Position numbers and translations under genes: made by a program. DNA of 64,000 nt from contig NZ_CP084541.1 in assembly GCF_020410765.1 (NCBI RefSeq), positions 5,289,001-5,353,000 on the forward strand. Reading direction: 5' to 3'. The notes beneath the pieces are model-generated. The model was not told the DNA's origin, did not search any database, and worked only from the letters and a program-made list of their open reading frames with translations. The DNA is from Streptomyces marincola. GTDB taxonomy: Bacteria; Actinomycetota; Actinomycetes; Streptomycetales; Streptomycetaceae. Shown here in pieces: positions 52,231 through 60,453 of this stretch (positions within the stretch are counted from its first letter, which is position 1; every line of letters begins with the position of its first letter).

Positions 52231-52804
52231 CTCCCCGGGCCGGCCGGTTCCCGCCACGTCGACGACATCGGCCAAGATCGTGATCGCGGGCGGGTTCGGC
52301 GTGGGGAAGACCACGTTCGTGGGGTCGGTGTCGGAGATCAATCCGTTGCGGACGGAGGCGGTGATGACGTCGGCGTCGGCGGGGATCGACGACCTGACGC
52401 ACACGGCGGGGAAGACCACCACGACGGTGGCGATGGACTTCGGCCGTATCACCTTGGACCAGGACTTGATCCTGTACTTGTTCGGTACGCCGGGTCAGGA
52501 CCGTTTCTGGTTCATGTGGGACGACTTGGTGCGGGGTGCGATCGGCGCGATCGTGCTGGTGGACACGCGGCGGCTGGCGGACTGCTTCCCGGCGGTGGAC
52601 TACTTCGAGAACAGCGGGCTGCCGTTCGTGATCGCGCTCAACGGCTTCGACGGCCACCAGCCGTACTCGCCGGAAGAGGTCAGGGAGGCGTTGCAGATCG
52701 GCCCCGACGTCCCGATCATCATCACCGACGCACGGCACCGGTCGGAGGCCAAGAGCGCGCTGATCACCCTTGTCGAGCACGCCCTGCTCGCCCGGTTGCA
52801 CTGA
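52211..52804 (+). CDS. cvnD: Conservon Ras-like GTPase CvnD (first copy)
   Basis: A 197-aa small GTPase of the bacterial MglA/CvnD group. G1 is GGFGVGKTT, the switch II/G3 region is FGTPGQDRF, and the G4 position reads ALNGFDG in place of NKxD. It is expected to cycle GTP/GDP on the membrane complex with CvnA and CvnB. GTG 52211 lies inside the cvnC end, so translation is coupled. From 52274 to 52671 the DNA is almost identical to the second cvnD. Confidence 0.93.
   Translation: MDFASSSSPGRPVPATSTTSAKIVIAGGFGVGKTTFVGSVSEINPLRTEAVMTSASAGIDDLTHTAGKTTTTVAMDFGRITLDQDLILYLFGTPGQDRFWFMWDDLVRGAIGAIVLVDTRRLADCFPAVDYFENSGLPFVIALNGFDGHQPYSPEEVREALQIGPDVPIIITDARHRSEAKSALITLVEHALLARLH
52274..52671 (+). 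repeat. Near-identical cvnD tract, copy 1 (partner 57116-57513)
   Basis: 398 bp with two adjacent mismatches (52465-52466), both synonymous together (GAC TTG against GAT CTG). Confidence 0.95.
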
Positions 52805-53120
52805 TCCGGGGAGCGCGCCCCCGGCCTGTGTTCTTCAACACGTCGTTTCCTCCGGTTCCTGACAACTCCGTGCACTCTCCGCACGGAATCGCCACGTGTC
52901 GCGAGTGATTCGCTCCGCTCCGCGTTCACGTTCCCGGTCATTTGCGGCCCCTCGGCCGCAATGCCCGTTTCCTCTCGCCCGCCGTTGTCCGAATCCGACG
53001 GCCGCGGGGGATTGGAAAGTCGTCTCCCAACGTGCTGAAATCCACCCAACTCCGCAGTTGTGGCCGCCGGCGAAGGCAGTCCGCCTTCGCCGTGAGCCGA
53101 TGCCGAGAGGTGATAGCCCA
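52805..53120. other. 316-bp spacer between the two conservons
   Basis: No gene is seen. A reading frame continuous with the second cvnA covers part of it, but a strong ribosome site (AGAGGTGATAG) before GTG 53121 places the start there. A perfect 8-bp inverted repeat TTGCGGCC/GGCCGCAA (52942-52949 with 52954-52961, loop CCTC) could be a terminator for the first conservon or an operator. Base composition is less GC-rich near 52820-52900, so an independent promoter for the second conservon is plausible. Confidence 0.5.
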
Positions 53121-55916
53121 GTGAGGCGCAAGCGCCCGACCCCCGGGAGCACGGCCGAGCCGTCAAGGCCCCGGTCGTCGGACCGGGGCAACTCCACACC
53201 GCCGCCCGGCGCCCCCGAGCCCCCCGGCCACTTCGGCACGTCCGGCACCACGGGATCGCGACTCGCCCCGCGCAACTGGCGCGTGGCGACCAAGCTCTAC
53301 GCGATCCTCCTGATACCCGTGCTCGTCGCCCTCGTACTCGGGGGCCTGCGGGTCTGGAACGCCTACGGCACCTGGCAGGAGGCCGACGACGCCGAGCGCA
53401 CCGCCGAGCTGGTGCGCGCCTCCACCGCCTACGCGCACGCGCTGATCGACGAGCGGGACACCACCGCCGCCGCGCTCCTGCGCGGCGACTCGGGCGCGGC
53501 GGGCGTCGCCGAGGCCCGCGAGCGCACCGACGAGGCGCAGGACGCGTTCTGGGCCCAGGCCGAACGGACGCCGCGGACGGAGAGCCTCAACCGCCGGATC
53601 GACGCCGTCGCCGAGGTGGAACCGCGGCTCGCGCCGCTCAGGGAGCGCGCCTACGGCGACGACCTGCCCGGCGTGGAGACCGAGGAGGGGTACGTCGACG
53701 TCCAGCACCCGCTGCTCTCGCTGTCCAACGAACTGGGCCTCGGCACCGGGAACGTCACCTCCTACGGGCGCACCGTCTACGCCATCTCCCTGGCCACGGG
53801 GGCCAGCTCGCTCCAGCGCGCCATCGGCACCCACCTGATCGTCGCCCCGGGCCCCGGCGCCGAGGCCACCGCGAGCCAGCTCACCGCGTTCGGCTCCTAC
53901 GCCTACCTGGAGAACATCGCGCGGGCCGAGTACGCGTCGGCCGGCACCGAGGACGACGTGCGGCGGCTCTCCGAGGTGATGGCGGAGGCCGCCGAGAGCA
54001 CCGACCGCCAGGCCGGGGACGCGCCCGGTCTCGCCGAGATGGTCACCCTCATCGGGAGCGGCGCGGACCCGGAGGCCCTGGCCGCCGCGGGAGTCACCGA
54101 GGAGACCTGGTTCACCGCCGCGACCGCCGAGTTCGACGCCTACCACACCCTCGAACAGGAGCTGGTCGACACGGCCGTCGCCGAGGCCGGGGACATCGCG
54201 GCCACCGCCCGCCGCGACATGGGCGTCAACGCGGTGCTCGTGCTCGGCGCCCTGACGATCGCCGTCGCCCTCGCGGCCCTGATGGCCAGGTCGATGAGCC
54301 GCAACATGAGCCGGCTGCGCGCCGCCGCGTTCGAGGTGGCGGGGGAGCGGCTGCCCGCCGTCGTCGACCAGCTCTCCCGCACCAGGCCGGGCGACGTGGA
54401 CACGCGGGTGGCGCCGCTGCGGATCAACAGCCAGGACGAGATCGGCGAAGTGGCCCGCGCGTTCGACCACGTGCACCGCGAGGCCGTCCGCCTCGCGGCG
54501 GAGCAGGCGCTCCTGCGCGGCAATGTCAACGCCATCTTCACGAACCTCTCCAGCCGCAACCAGGGGCTGATCGAGCGGCAGCTCGGCCTGATCAGCGAGC
54601 TGGAGGCGCGCGAGGCCGACCCCGAGCAGCTTGAGCACCTGTTCAAGCTCGACCACCTGGCGACGCGCATGCGCCGCAACGGCGAGAACCTGCTGGTGCT
54701 CGCGGGCGAGGAGCCGGCGCACCGCCTGCACGAGCCGGTGCCGCTCGTCGACGTGATGCGTGCCGCCGCCTCCGAGGTCGCCGCGTACGCCCGCATCGAG
54801 CTCTCGGGCGTGCCGCAGTGCGACGTGGCGGCCCCGGTCGTCAACGACCTGGTGCACCTGCTGGCCGAGCTGCTGGAGAACGCGACCGCGTTCTCCTCGC
54901 CGCAGACCAAGGTCAGGGTCACGGCGACCCGGCTGCCCGACGGCCGGGTCATGATCGAGATCCACGACAAGGGCATCGGCCTCAAGCAGGAGGACTTCGC
55001 GGAGATCAACAAGCGGCTGGCCGCCCCGCCGGCCGTCGATGTCGAGGTCGCCCGGCGCATGGGGCTCTACGTGGTGGGCCGCCTCGCCGAGCGGCATGGC
55101 ATCCGCGTCCAGTTGCGGCCCTCTGGCGAGCAGTCGGGGACCACGTCCCTGGTCATGCTGCCCGAGGACGCCACCCGGGGCGGCGGCGCCCCGGGGTCCG
55201 ACGCCCCGGCCGGCGCGTTCGGCCTGCCGGGGGACGCGCCGGGCGGGCGCCGCGTCACCGAGGCCGATCTGGCGGCAGGGGCCCGCACGGCCGCCGAACT
55301 GGGATTCGACGACTCCAGGTACCCCGCGCCCCGTTCCGTCGGCGACACGGTCGAGCTGGGCCGGGCCGACGTCGACCGGCTGCGCGAGAGCCGGCGGACG
55401 GCGCAGCCCCCGCCGCCCGCGCGGGGCGAACCGACCGCCGCCCCAACGGGGTTCGGAACGCCGGGACCAGGCACGGAAGACCCCCTCGGTGGTCCCGGGA
55501 CCGGCCGGCACCGCGTAGGCTTCGGTGGACCCGACCCGGCCGCGCCGGGGTACGGGTCGACGACGAGCGCGGGGCTTCCGCGGCGGGAACGGCAGTGGCG
55601 GCGGTCCGAGGAGGTTCCGGCAGGACGACCGGGGGAGCAGTCCCCGGTCCGGCGGGATCCGGCGGACGCCTACGCGGACCGCGGGCCGCGCCGGGAGGAG
55701 CGGACGGGGGGCACCACCGCGTCCGGTCTGCCCCGGCGGGTCCCGCGGGCGAACCTCAACGAGCACCCCGCCGTCCAACCACCGGCGGGCGGGCCGCAGA
55801 TATCCCGGGACCCGATGGAAGTCCGCGGTCGGCTGAGCAGCCTGCACCGCGGTGTACGGCAGGGCCGCGGCGCACGCACGGACCGTGGCACTCAAAACGA
55901 CGATCAGGAGCGTTAG
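53121..55916 (+). CDS. cvnA: Conservon sensor kinase-like protein CvnA (second copy)
   Basis: A 931-aa CvnA paralogue with the same plan: basic Pro/Ser-rich N-terminus, TM1 (LYAILLIPVLVALVLGGLRV), extracytoplasmic sensor domain, TM2 (VNAVLVLGALTIAVALAALMA), HAMP, ATPase domain with HLLAELLENATAFSS and IHDKGIGLKQEDFAEIN, and a shorter disordered tail ending in TASGLPRRVPRANL. The sensor domain differs widely from the first copy, whereas HAMP-to-ATPase is similar. That implies a different signal feeding a similar output. GTG 53121 is set by its ribosome site. The stop is 1 bp before cvnB. Confidence 0.9.
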   Translation: MRRKRPTPGSTAEPSRPRSSDRGNSTPPPGAPEPPGHFGTSGTTGSRLAPRNWRVATKLYAILLIPVLVALVLGGLRVWNAYGTWQEADDAERTAELVRASTAYAHALIDERDTTAAALLRGDSGAAGVAEARERTDEAQDAFWAQAERTPRTESLNRRIDAVAEVEPRLAPLRERAYGDDLPGVETEEGYVDVQHPLLSLSNELGLGTGNVTSYGRTVYAISLATGASSLQRAIGTHLIVAPGPGAEATASQLTAFGSYAYLENIARAEYASAGTEDDVRRLSEVMAEAAESTDRQAGDAPGLAEMVTLIGSGADPEALAAAGVTEETWFTAATAEFDAYHTLEQELVDTAVAEAGDIAATARRDMGVNAVLVLGALTIAVALAALMARSMSRNMSRLRAAAFEVAGERLPAVVDQLSRTRPGDVDTRVAPLRINSQDEIGEVARAFDHVHREAVRLAAEQALLRGNVNAIFTNLSSRNQGLIERQLGLISELEAREADPEQLEHLFKLDHLATRMRRNGENLLVLAGEEPAHRLHEPVPLVDVMRAAASEVAAYARIELSGVPQCDVAAPVVNDLVHLLAELLENATAFSSPQTKVRVTATRLPDGRVMIEIHDKGIGLKQEDFAEINKRLAAPPAVDVEVARRMGLYVVGRLAERHGIRVQLRPSGEQSGTTSLVMLPEDATRGGGAPGSDAPAGAFGLPGDAPGGRRVTEADLAAGARTAAELGFDDSRYPAPRSVGDTVELGRADVDRLRESRRTAQPPPPARGEPTAAPTGFGTPGPGTEDPLGGPGTGRHRVGFGGPDPAAPGYGSTTSAGLPRRERQWRRSEEVPAGRPGEQSPVRRDPADAYADRGPRREERTGGTTASGLPRRVPRANLNEHPAVQPPAGGPQISRDPMEVRGRLSSLHRGVRQGRGARTDRGTQNDDQER

Positions 55917-56306
55917 TGTGAGCCCGATGAGCCAGGCGGCGCAGAACCTGAACTGGTTGATCACCAGTTTTGTGGAGAACACTCCGGGGGTGTCGCACAC
56001 GGTGGTGGTGTCCGCCGATGGTCTTCTTCTGGCGTTGTCCGAGGGGTTTCCGCGGGATCGTGCCGATCAGTTGGCGGCGGTGGCTTCGGGGCTGACGTCG
56101 TTGACGGCTGGTGCGTCGCGGATTTTCGAGGGTGGTGCGGTGAATCAGACGGTGGTGGAGATGGAGCGCGGGTTCCTCTTCATCATGTCGATCTCGGATG
56201 GTTCGTCGTTGGCGGTGCTTGCGCATCCGGAGGCCGATATCGGTCTGGTCGGTTACGAGATGGCGCTGCTTGTCGACCGGGCCGGCACGGTCCTGACCCC
56301 CGACCT
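55906..56306 (+). repeat. Near-identical cvnB tract, copy 2 (partner 51315-51715)
   Basis: Direct repeat at a constant offset of 4591 bp from copy 1. Confidence 0.95.
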
Positions 56307-56340
56307 GCGAGCGGAGCTCCAGGGAAGCCTGCTCAACTAG
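55918..56340 (+). CDS. cvnB: Conservon roadblock/LC7 protein CvnB (second copy)
   Basis: A 140-aa roadblock/LC7 protein identical in amino acid sequence to the first CvnB. Over 401 bp (55906-56306 against 51315-51715) the DNA differs at one base (56169). Only the last ~35 bp diverge, all at synonymous positions. It shows the same T-ending codon anomaly. The ribosome site CAGGAGCGTTA is within the end of cvnA. Confidence 0.93.
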   Translation: MSPMSQAAQNLNWLITSFVENTPGVSHTVVVSADGLLLALSEGFPRDRADQLAAVASGLTSLTAGASRIFEGGAVNQTVVEMERGFLFIMSISDGSSLAVLAHPEADIGLVGYEMALLVDRAGTVLTPDLRAELQGSLLN

Positions 56341-56442
56341 CAGACGACTTGTGCGGATTGGGTCCGCGCACCATAAGGTGCCGCCATGGCGAACAGCTGA
56401 GCGCGGCATCCGCGGATAGCAAAGGCAGTCGGAGGAGGAACT

Positions 56443-57072
56443 GTGGCAACGCCCCCAGGCGGACCTTACGGCAACGAGTACCCGCCGCAGCCACGCAGCG
56501 GGCGCTTCAACTTCCCCTCGGCGCCCAGCGGCGGACACCGGCGGCCCGCGACGGAGCCCCAGGTGGCACCCGTGCGCGAGTCCGCCCCGGACCCCGGGGC
56601 GCGGCCCACGCCGCCGCCCGGCGCCGGTCCGCCGCACCAGGACGGCGGACCGCCGCCGCCGGAGCGCGCCGACTGGGGCGCGCCGGCCCGGCAGCCGGTC
56701 CGGTCGCGGCGTGCGGGCGAAGGCGAGCCACCGCAGCCGCTGGTGCGTCCGTACGCGATGACCGGTGGCCGGACCAGGCCGCGGTACCAGTTGGCGATCG
56801 AGGCGCTGGTGAGCACGACGGCCGATCCGGCCCGGCTCCAGGGCCAGCTGCCGGAACACCAGCGGATCTGCCAGCTCTGCTACGAGGTCAAGTCGGTCGC
56901 CGAGGTGTCCGCGCTGCTCGCCATCCCGCTGGGGGTGGCGCGGATTCTGGTGGCCGATCTCGCCGAGGCCGGGCTCGTCGCCATTCACCAGCCGGGCAGC
57001 GACGCTGAGCCCGGCGGCCAGCCAGATGTGACGTTGCTCGAAAGGGTGCTCAGTGGACTTCGCAAGCTCTAA
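56443..57072 (+). CDS. cvnC: Conservon DUF742 protein CvnC (second copy)
   Basis: A 209-aa DUF742 protein. The conserved C-terminal 125 residues match the first CvnC closely. The N-terminus is about 70 residues longer and is a Pro/Gly/Arg-rich disordered segment (PPPGAGPPHQDGGPPPP). GTG 56443 has GGAGGAGGA upstream. An 89-bp block (56734-56822) is identical to 51892-51980. Its end overlaps cvnD by 20 bp. Confidence 0.92.
   Translation: MATPPGGPYGNEYPPQPRSGRFNFPSAPSGGHRRPATEPQVAPVRESAPDPGARPTPPPGAGPPHQDGGPPPPERADWGAPARQPVRSRRAGEGEPPQPLVRPYAMTGGRTRPRYQLAIEALVSTTADPARLQGQLPEHQRICQLCYEVKSVAEVSALLAIPLGVARILVADLAEAGLVAIHQPGSDAEPGGQPDVTLLERVLSGLRKL
56734..56822 (+). repeat. Identical cvnC block, copy 2 (partner 51892-51980)
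   Basis: Direct repeat at offset 4842 bp. A further high-identity patch spans the cvnC/cvnD overlap (52168-52229 with 57010-57071). Confidence 0.9.
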
Positions 57073-57646
57073 CGACGCCGGTCTCACCGCGCCGGCCCGT
57101 TCCACGACCTCCGCGAAGATCGTGATCGCGGGCGGGTTCGGCGTGGGGAAGACCACGTTCGTGGGGTCGGTGTCGGAGATCAATCCGTTGCGGACGGAGG
57201 CGGTGATGACGTCGGCGTCGGCGGGGATCGACGACCTGACGCACACGGCGGGGAAGACCACCACGACGGTGGCGATGGACTTCGGCCGTATCACCTTGGA
57301 CCAGGATCTGATCCTGTACTTGTTCGGTACGCCGGGTCAGGACCGTTTCTGGTTCATGTGGGACGACTTGGTGCGGGGTGCGATCGGCGCGATCGTGCTG
57401 GTGGACACGCGGCGGCTGGCGGACTGCTTCCCGGCGGTGGACTACTTCGAGAACAGCGGGCTGCCGTTCGTGATCGCGCTCAACGGCTTCGACGGCCACC
57501 AGCCGTACTCGCCCGACGAGGTGCGCGAGGCGTTGCAGATCGGCCCCGACGCGCCGATCATCACCACCGACGCACGGCACCGCACCGAGTCCAAGAGCGC
57601 GCTGATCACCCTCGTCGAACACGCCCTCATGGCACGCCTGCGCTGA
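57053..57646 (+). CDS. cvnD: Conservon Ras-like GTPase CvnD (second copy)
   Basis: A 197-aa GTPase nearly identical to the first CvnD. Differences are concentrated in the first ~20 residues (SNDAGLTAPARSTTSAK against SSSPGRPVPATSTTSAK) and in a few positions of the last 45 residues. The core, with GGFGVGKTT, FGTPGQDRF and ALNGFDG, is the same. The GTG start is within cvnC. A hairpin follows the gene. Confidence 0.93.
   Translation: MDFASSNDAGLTAPARSTTSAKIVIAGGFGVGKTTFVGSVSEINPLRTEAVMTSASAGIDDLTHTAGKTTTTVAMDFGRITLDQDLILYLFGTPGQDRFWFMWDDLVRGAIGAIVLVDTRRLADCFPAVDYFENSGLPFVIALNGFDGHQPYSPDEVREALQIGPDAPIITTDARHRTESKSALITLVEHALMARLR
57116..57513 (+). repeat. Near-identical cvnD tract, copy 2 (partner 52274-52671)
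   Basis: Direct repeat at offset 4842 bp. Divergence resumes sharply at 57514. Confidence 0.95.
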
Positions 57647-57660
57647 CCCGCGCCCCGCGC

Positions 57661-57689
57661 CGGCCCCCCGAGCGATGTCCGGGGGGCCG
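57661..57689 (+). terminator. Terminator after the second conservon
   Basis: A perfect 10-bp stem (57661-57670 with 57680-57689) and 9-nt loop lie 14 bp after the cvnD stop. Confidence 0.65.
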
Positions 57690-57707
57690 TCGGCGTGGCG
57701 CGGTGGT

Positions 57708-57713
57708 TAGTCT
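57708..57713 (+). promoter_or_regulatory. Putative -10 hexamer of the FAH-family/gltX operon
   Basis: TAGTCT is followed by 7 nt and the GTG at 57721, suggesting a leaderless mRNA. Confidence 0.5.
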
Positions 57714-57720
57714 TGGCGCC

Positions 57721-58503
57721 GTGCGCATCGCCAGATTCTCCATCGACGGAACGGTCGGATTCGGCGTGGTGGAGGCCGATCCGTCCCAGGGCGGGGAGCC
57801 GGTCCTCGACATCATCAAGGGCCACCCCTTCGCCGAGTTCGAACGGTCGGGCCGCCGGGTGCCCCTGAGCAAGGTCAGGCTGCTCCCGCCCGTGCTGCCC
57901 AGCAAGATCGTCGCCGTCGCCCGCAACTACGCGGAGCACGCCGGCGAGCTGGGCAACGCCGTCCCCGACGTCCCGATGACCTTCTTCAAACCCTCCACCT
58001 CCGTCGTCGGCCACGGCGACCCGATCGCCTACCCCTCGATCTCCTCCGACGTGCATCACGAGGCCGAGCTCGCCGTCGTGATCGGCCGCATGTGCCGCGA
58101 CGTGCCGCGTGAGCGCGCCCGCGAGGTGATCCTCGGCTACACGTGCGCCAACGACCTCACCGCGCGGGACGTCCAGCGCCGGGAGGGCCAGTGGGCCAGG
58201 GCCAAGGGGTTCGACAACTCCTGCCCCCTCGGACCGTGGATCGAGACGGATCTCGACCCGTCCGACCTCGCCGTCATGTGCACGGTGAACGGCGAACAGC
58301 GGCAGCTGGGGCGCACCGGCGAGATGGTGCGCAGCGTGGAGGACCTGATCGTCCACATCACGGAGTCGATGACCCTGCTGCCCCAGGACGTCATCCTCAC
58401 CGGCACCCCGGCGGGCGTCGGCCCGCTCCACGTCGGCGACGAGGTCGCCGTCACCATCGAAGGCATCGGCACTCTCACCAACAAGGTTGTCAAGCGTGAC
58501 TGA
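57721..58503 (+). CDS. Fumarylacetoacetate hydrolase family protein
   Basis: A 260-aa protein of the FAH/HpaG superfamily, which includes hydrolases, decarboxylases and isomerases of 2-oxoacid-type substrates. The metal-binding acidic residues are in SSDVHHEAELAVVIG and TCANDLTARDVQ, with the core KIVAVARNYAEHAGELG and the C-terminal VILTGTPAGVGPLHVGDEV. The real reaction in Streptomyces is not known; oxaloacetate or acylpyruvate hydrolysis are possibilities within the family. It overlaps gltX by 8 bp, so the two are co-translated. Confidence 0.9.
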   Translation: MRIARFSIDGTVGFGVVEADPSQGGEPVLDIIKGHPFAEFERSGRRVPLSKVRLLPPVLPSKIVAVARNYAEHAGELGNAVPDVPMTFFKPSTSVVGHGDPIAYPSISSDVHHEAELAVVIGRMCRDVPRERAREVILGYTCANDLTARDVQRREGQWARAKGFDNSCPLGPWIETDLDPSDLAVMCTVNGEQRQLGRTGEMVRSVEDLIVHITESMTLLPQDVILTGTPAGVGPLHVGDEVAVTIEGIGTLTNKVVKRD

Positions 58504-59971
58504 AGTTCGCGTCCGATTCTGCCCGTCCCCGACCGGGAACCCGCACGTCGGCCTCGTCCGCACCGCTCTCTTCAACTGGGCCTTCGCCCGCCACCACGGC
58601 GGCAGGCTCGTGCTGCGCATCGAGGACACCGACGCGGCCCGGGACTCAGAGGAGTCCTACGAGGCGCTGCTCGACTCGCTGCGCTGGCTCGGCCTCGACT
58701 GGGACGAGGGCCCGGAGGTGGGCGGGCCGCACGAGCCCTACCGCCAGTCCGGGCGGATGGACATCTACGCGGACGTCACGCGCCGCCTGCTGGCCGCGGG
58801 CCACGCCTACCGCTGCTACTGCTCGGCCGAGGAGCTGGAGACCCGCAGGGAGGCCGCGCGCGCCGCGGGCCGCCCGTCGGGGTACGACGGCGCCTGCCGG
58901 GACCTGCCGGCCGAGCGGATCGCGGCCTACGAGGCCGAGGGCCGCAGCCCGATCGTGCGCTTCCGGATGCCGGACGAGCCGATCACGTTCGACGACCTGG
59001 TCCGCGGCACCCTGACGTTCACCCCGGAGAACGTGCCCGACTACGGCATCGTCCGCGCCAGCGGCGCGCCGCTGTACACCCTGGTCAACCCGGTGGACGA
59101 CGCGCTGATGGGCATCACGCACGTGCTGCGCGGGGAGGACCTGCTGTCCTCGACCCCGCGCCAGATCGCGCTGTACCGGGCGCTCGCGGACATCGGTGTC
59201 GGGCCTGGCACGGTCCCGGCGTTCGGGCACCTGCCGTACGTGATGGGCGAGGGCAACAAGAAGCTCTCCAAGCGCGACCCGCAGTCCTCGCTCAACCTCT
59301 ACCGGGAACGCGGCTTCCTGCCCGGCGGCCTGCTCAACTACCTGGCGCTGCTCGGCTGGTCGCTGGCCGAGGACCGGGACGTCTTCACGCTGGACGAGAT
59401 GGTGGCCGCGTTCGACATCGGCGCGGTGAACGCCAACCCGGCGCGTTTCGACCTGAAGAAGGCGGAGGCGATCAACGCGACGCACGTGCGGGAGCACCTG
59501 ACGGTCGAGGAGTTCACGGCGGCCTGCGAGCCCTGGCTGCGTGCGCCGCACGCCCCCTGGAAGCCGGAGGACTACGACCCGGCGGCGTTCGCGGCGCTCG
59601 CCCCGCTGGCCCAGACCCGGGTCACGGTGCTGTCGGACATCACCGACAACGTCGACTTCCTGTTCCTGGACGAGCCCGTGCGCGACGAGCAGTCCTGGCA
59701 GAAGGCGATGAAGCCCGGCGCCCGCGAGGTGCTCGCCACCGCGCGCACGCTGCTCGGCGAGGCCGGGGAGTGGACGGCGGACGCCCTGAAGGCGGCCGTG
59801 CTGGCCGCGGGCGAGGCGCACGGCCTGAAGCTGGGCAAGGCCCAGGCCCCGGTCCGCGTCGCCGTGACGGGCCGCACCGTGGGCCTGCCGCTCTTCGAGT
59901 CGCTTGAGGTGCTGGGGCGCGAACGGACCCTGGCGCGCGTGGACGCGGCCCTGGCCCGGCTCACCGGCTGA
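58496..59971 (+). CDS. gltX: Glutamyl-tRNA synthetase
   Basis: GltX (491 aa) charges tRNA(Glu) and, since this organism has GatCAB, probably also misacylates tRNA(Gln). It is class I: the HIGH-type motif is in CPSPTGNPHVGLVR, IEDTDAARD follows, and the KMSKS-type motif is KLSKRD (about residue 260). A zinc-like CYCSAEELE segment is present. GTG 58496 overlaps the preceding stop; a TTG at 58487 is less likely. Three tRNA genes for Gln and Glu follow within 150-400 bp, a fitting neighbourhood. Confidence 0.95.
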   Translation: MTEVRVRFCPSPTGNPHVGLVRTALFNWAFARHHGGRLVLRIEDTDAARDSEESYEALLDSLRWLGLDWDEGPEVGGPHEPYRQSGRMDIYADVTRRLLAAGHAYRCYCSAEELETRREAARAAGRPSGYDGACRDLPAERIAAYEAEGRSPIVRFRMPDEPITFDDLVRGTLTFTPENVPDYGIVRASGAPLYTLVNPVDDALMGITHVLRGEDLLSSTPRQIALYRALADIGVGPGTVPAFGHLPYVMGEGNKKLSKRDPQSSLNLYRERGFLPGGLLNYLALLGWSLAEDRDVFTLDEMVAAFDIGAVNANPARFDLKKAEAINATHVREHLTVEEFTAACEPWLRAPHAPWKPEDYDPAAFAALAPLAQTRVTVLSDITDNVDFLFLDEPVRDEQSWQKAMKPGAREVLATARTLLGEAGEWTADALKAAVLAAGEAHGLKLGKAQAPVRVAVTGRTVGLPLFESLEVLGRERTLARVDAALARLTG

Positions 59972-60113
59972 GGCACCGCGCGGGCGGGAACCGATCTCGT
60001 TTTGGGGGACCGTTCTCGATCGGGTATTGTTTGGCGCGTCGCAAGGGAGGGCCGGGAAGCCGGGCCACTGAGCGGCCACCCGAGCAATACCCCCGCGTGG
60101 GGTTGCGTTTTGG

Positions 60114-60185
60114 TGGGGTATGGTGTAATTGGCAGCACGACTGATTCTGGTTCAGTTAGTCTAGGTTCGAGTCCTGGTACCCCAG
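60114..60185 (+). tRNA. tRNA-Gln (CUG anticodon)
   Basis: A 72-nt cloverleaf: acceptor TGGGGTA/TACCCCA, D-arm with AATTGGCAGC, anticodon stem ACTGA/TCAGT around loop TTCTGGT (anticodon CTG), and T-loop GTTCGAGTC. CCA is not encoded. Confidence 0.95.
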
Positions 60186-60205
60186 CGGTCTTTTCAAAAG
60201 ATCAC

Positions 60206-60278
60206 GCCCCCGTTGTGTAGCGGCCTAGCACGCTGCCCTCTCAAGGCAGTAGCGCCGGTTCGAATCCGGTCGGGGGTA
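60206..60278 (+). tRNA. tRNA-Glu (CUC anticodon), copy 1
   Basis: A 73-nt cloverleaf: acceptor GCCCCCG/CGGGGGT, anticodon stem CTGCC/GGCAG around loop CTCTCAA (anticodon CTC), and T-loop GGTTCGAATCC. CCA is not encoded. Confidence 0.95.
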
Positions 60279-60307
60279 CTGGTCCAACTCTGTTGGGCCT
60301 GGTGTGA

Positions 60308-60380
60308 GCCCCCGTTGTGTAGCGGCCTAGCACGCCGCCCTCTCAAGGCGGTAGCGCCGGTTCGAATCCGGTCGGGGGTA
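60308..60380 (+). tRNA. tRNA-Glu (CUC anticodon), copy 2
   Basis: A 73-nt near-copy of the preceding gene. It differs only by a compensatory pair in the anticodon stem (CCGCC/GGCGG in place of CTGCC/GGCAG), so the fold is retained. Confidence 0.95.
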
Positions 60381-60453
60381 CGCGATCGTTCGTGATGGAT
60401 GTGGGCCCCTCGCCTCGCGGCGGGGGGCCCACGTCGTTCCCCGCGGTCCGCGC

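Noticed and set aside
53163..56000. Minus-strand open frame across the second cvnA
   Set aside because: Same GC-driven shadow; the plus strand has a complete CvnA.
60114..60380. Integration (att) site at the tRNA genes
   Set aside because: No integrase gene, no partial tRNA repeat and no foreign segment follow the tRNA genes within the window.
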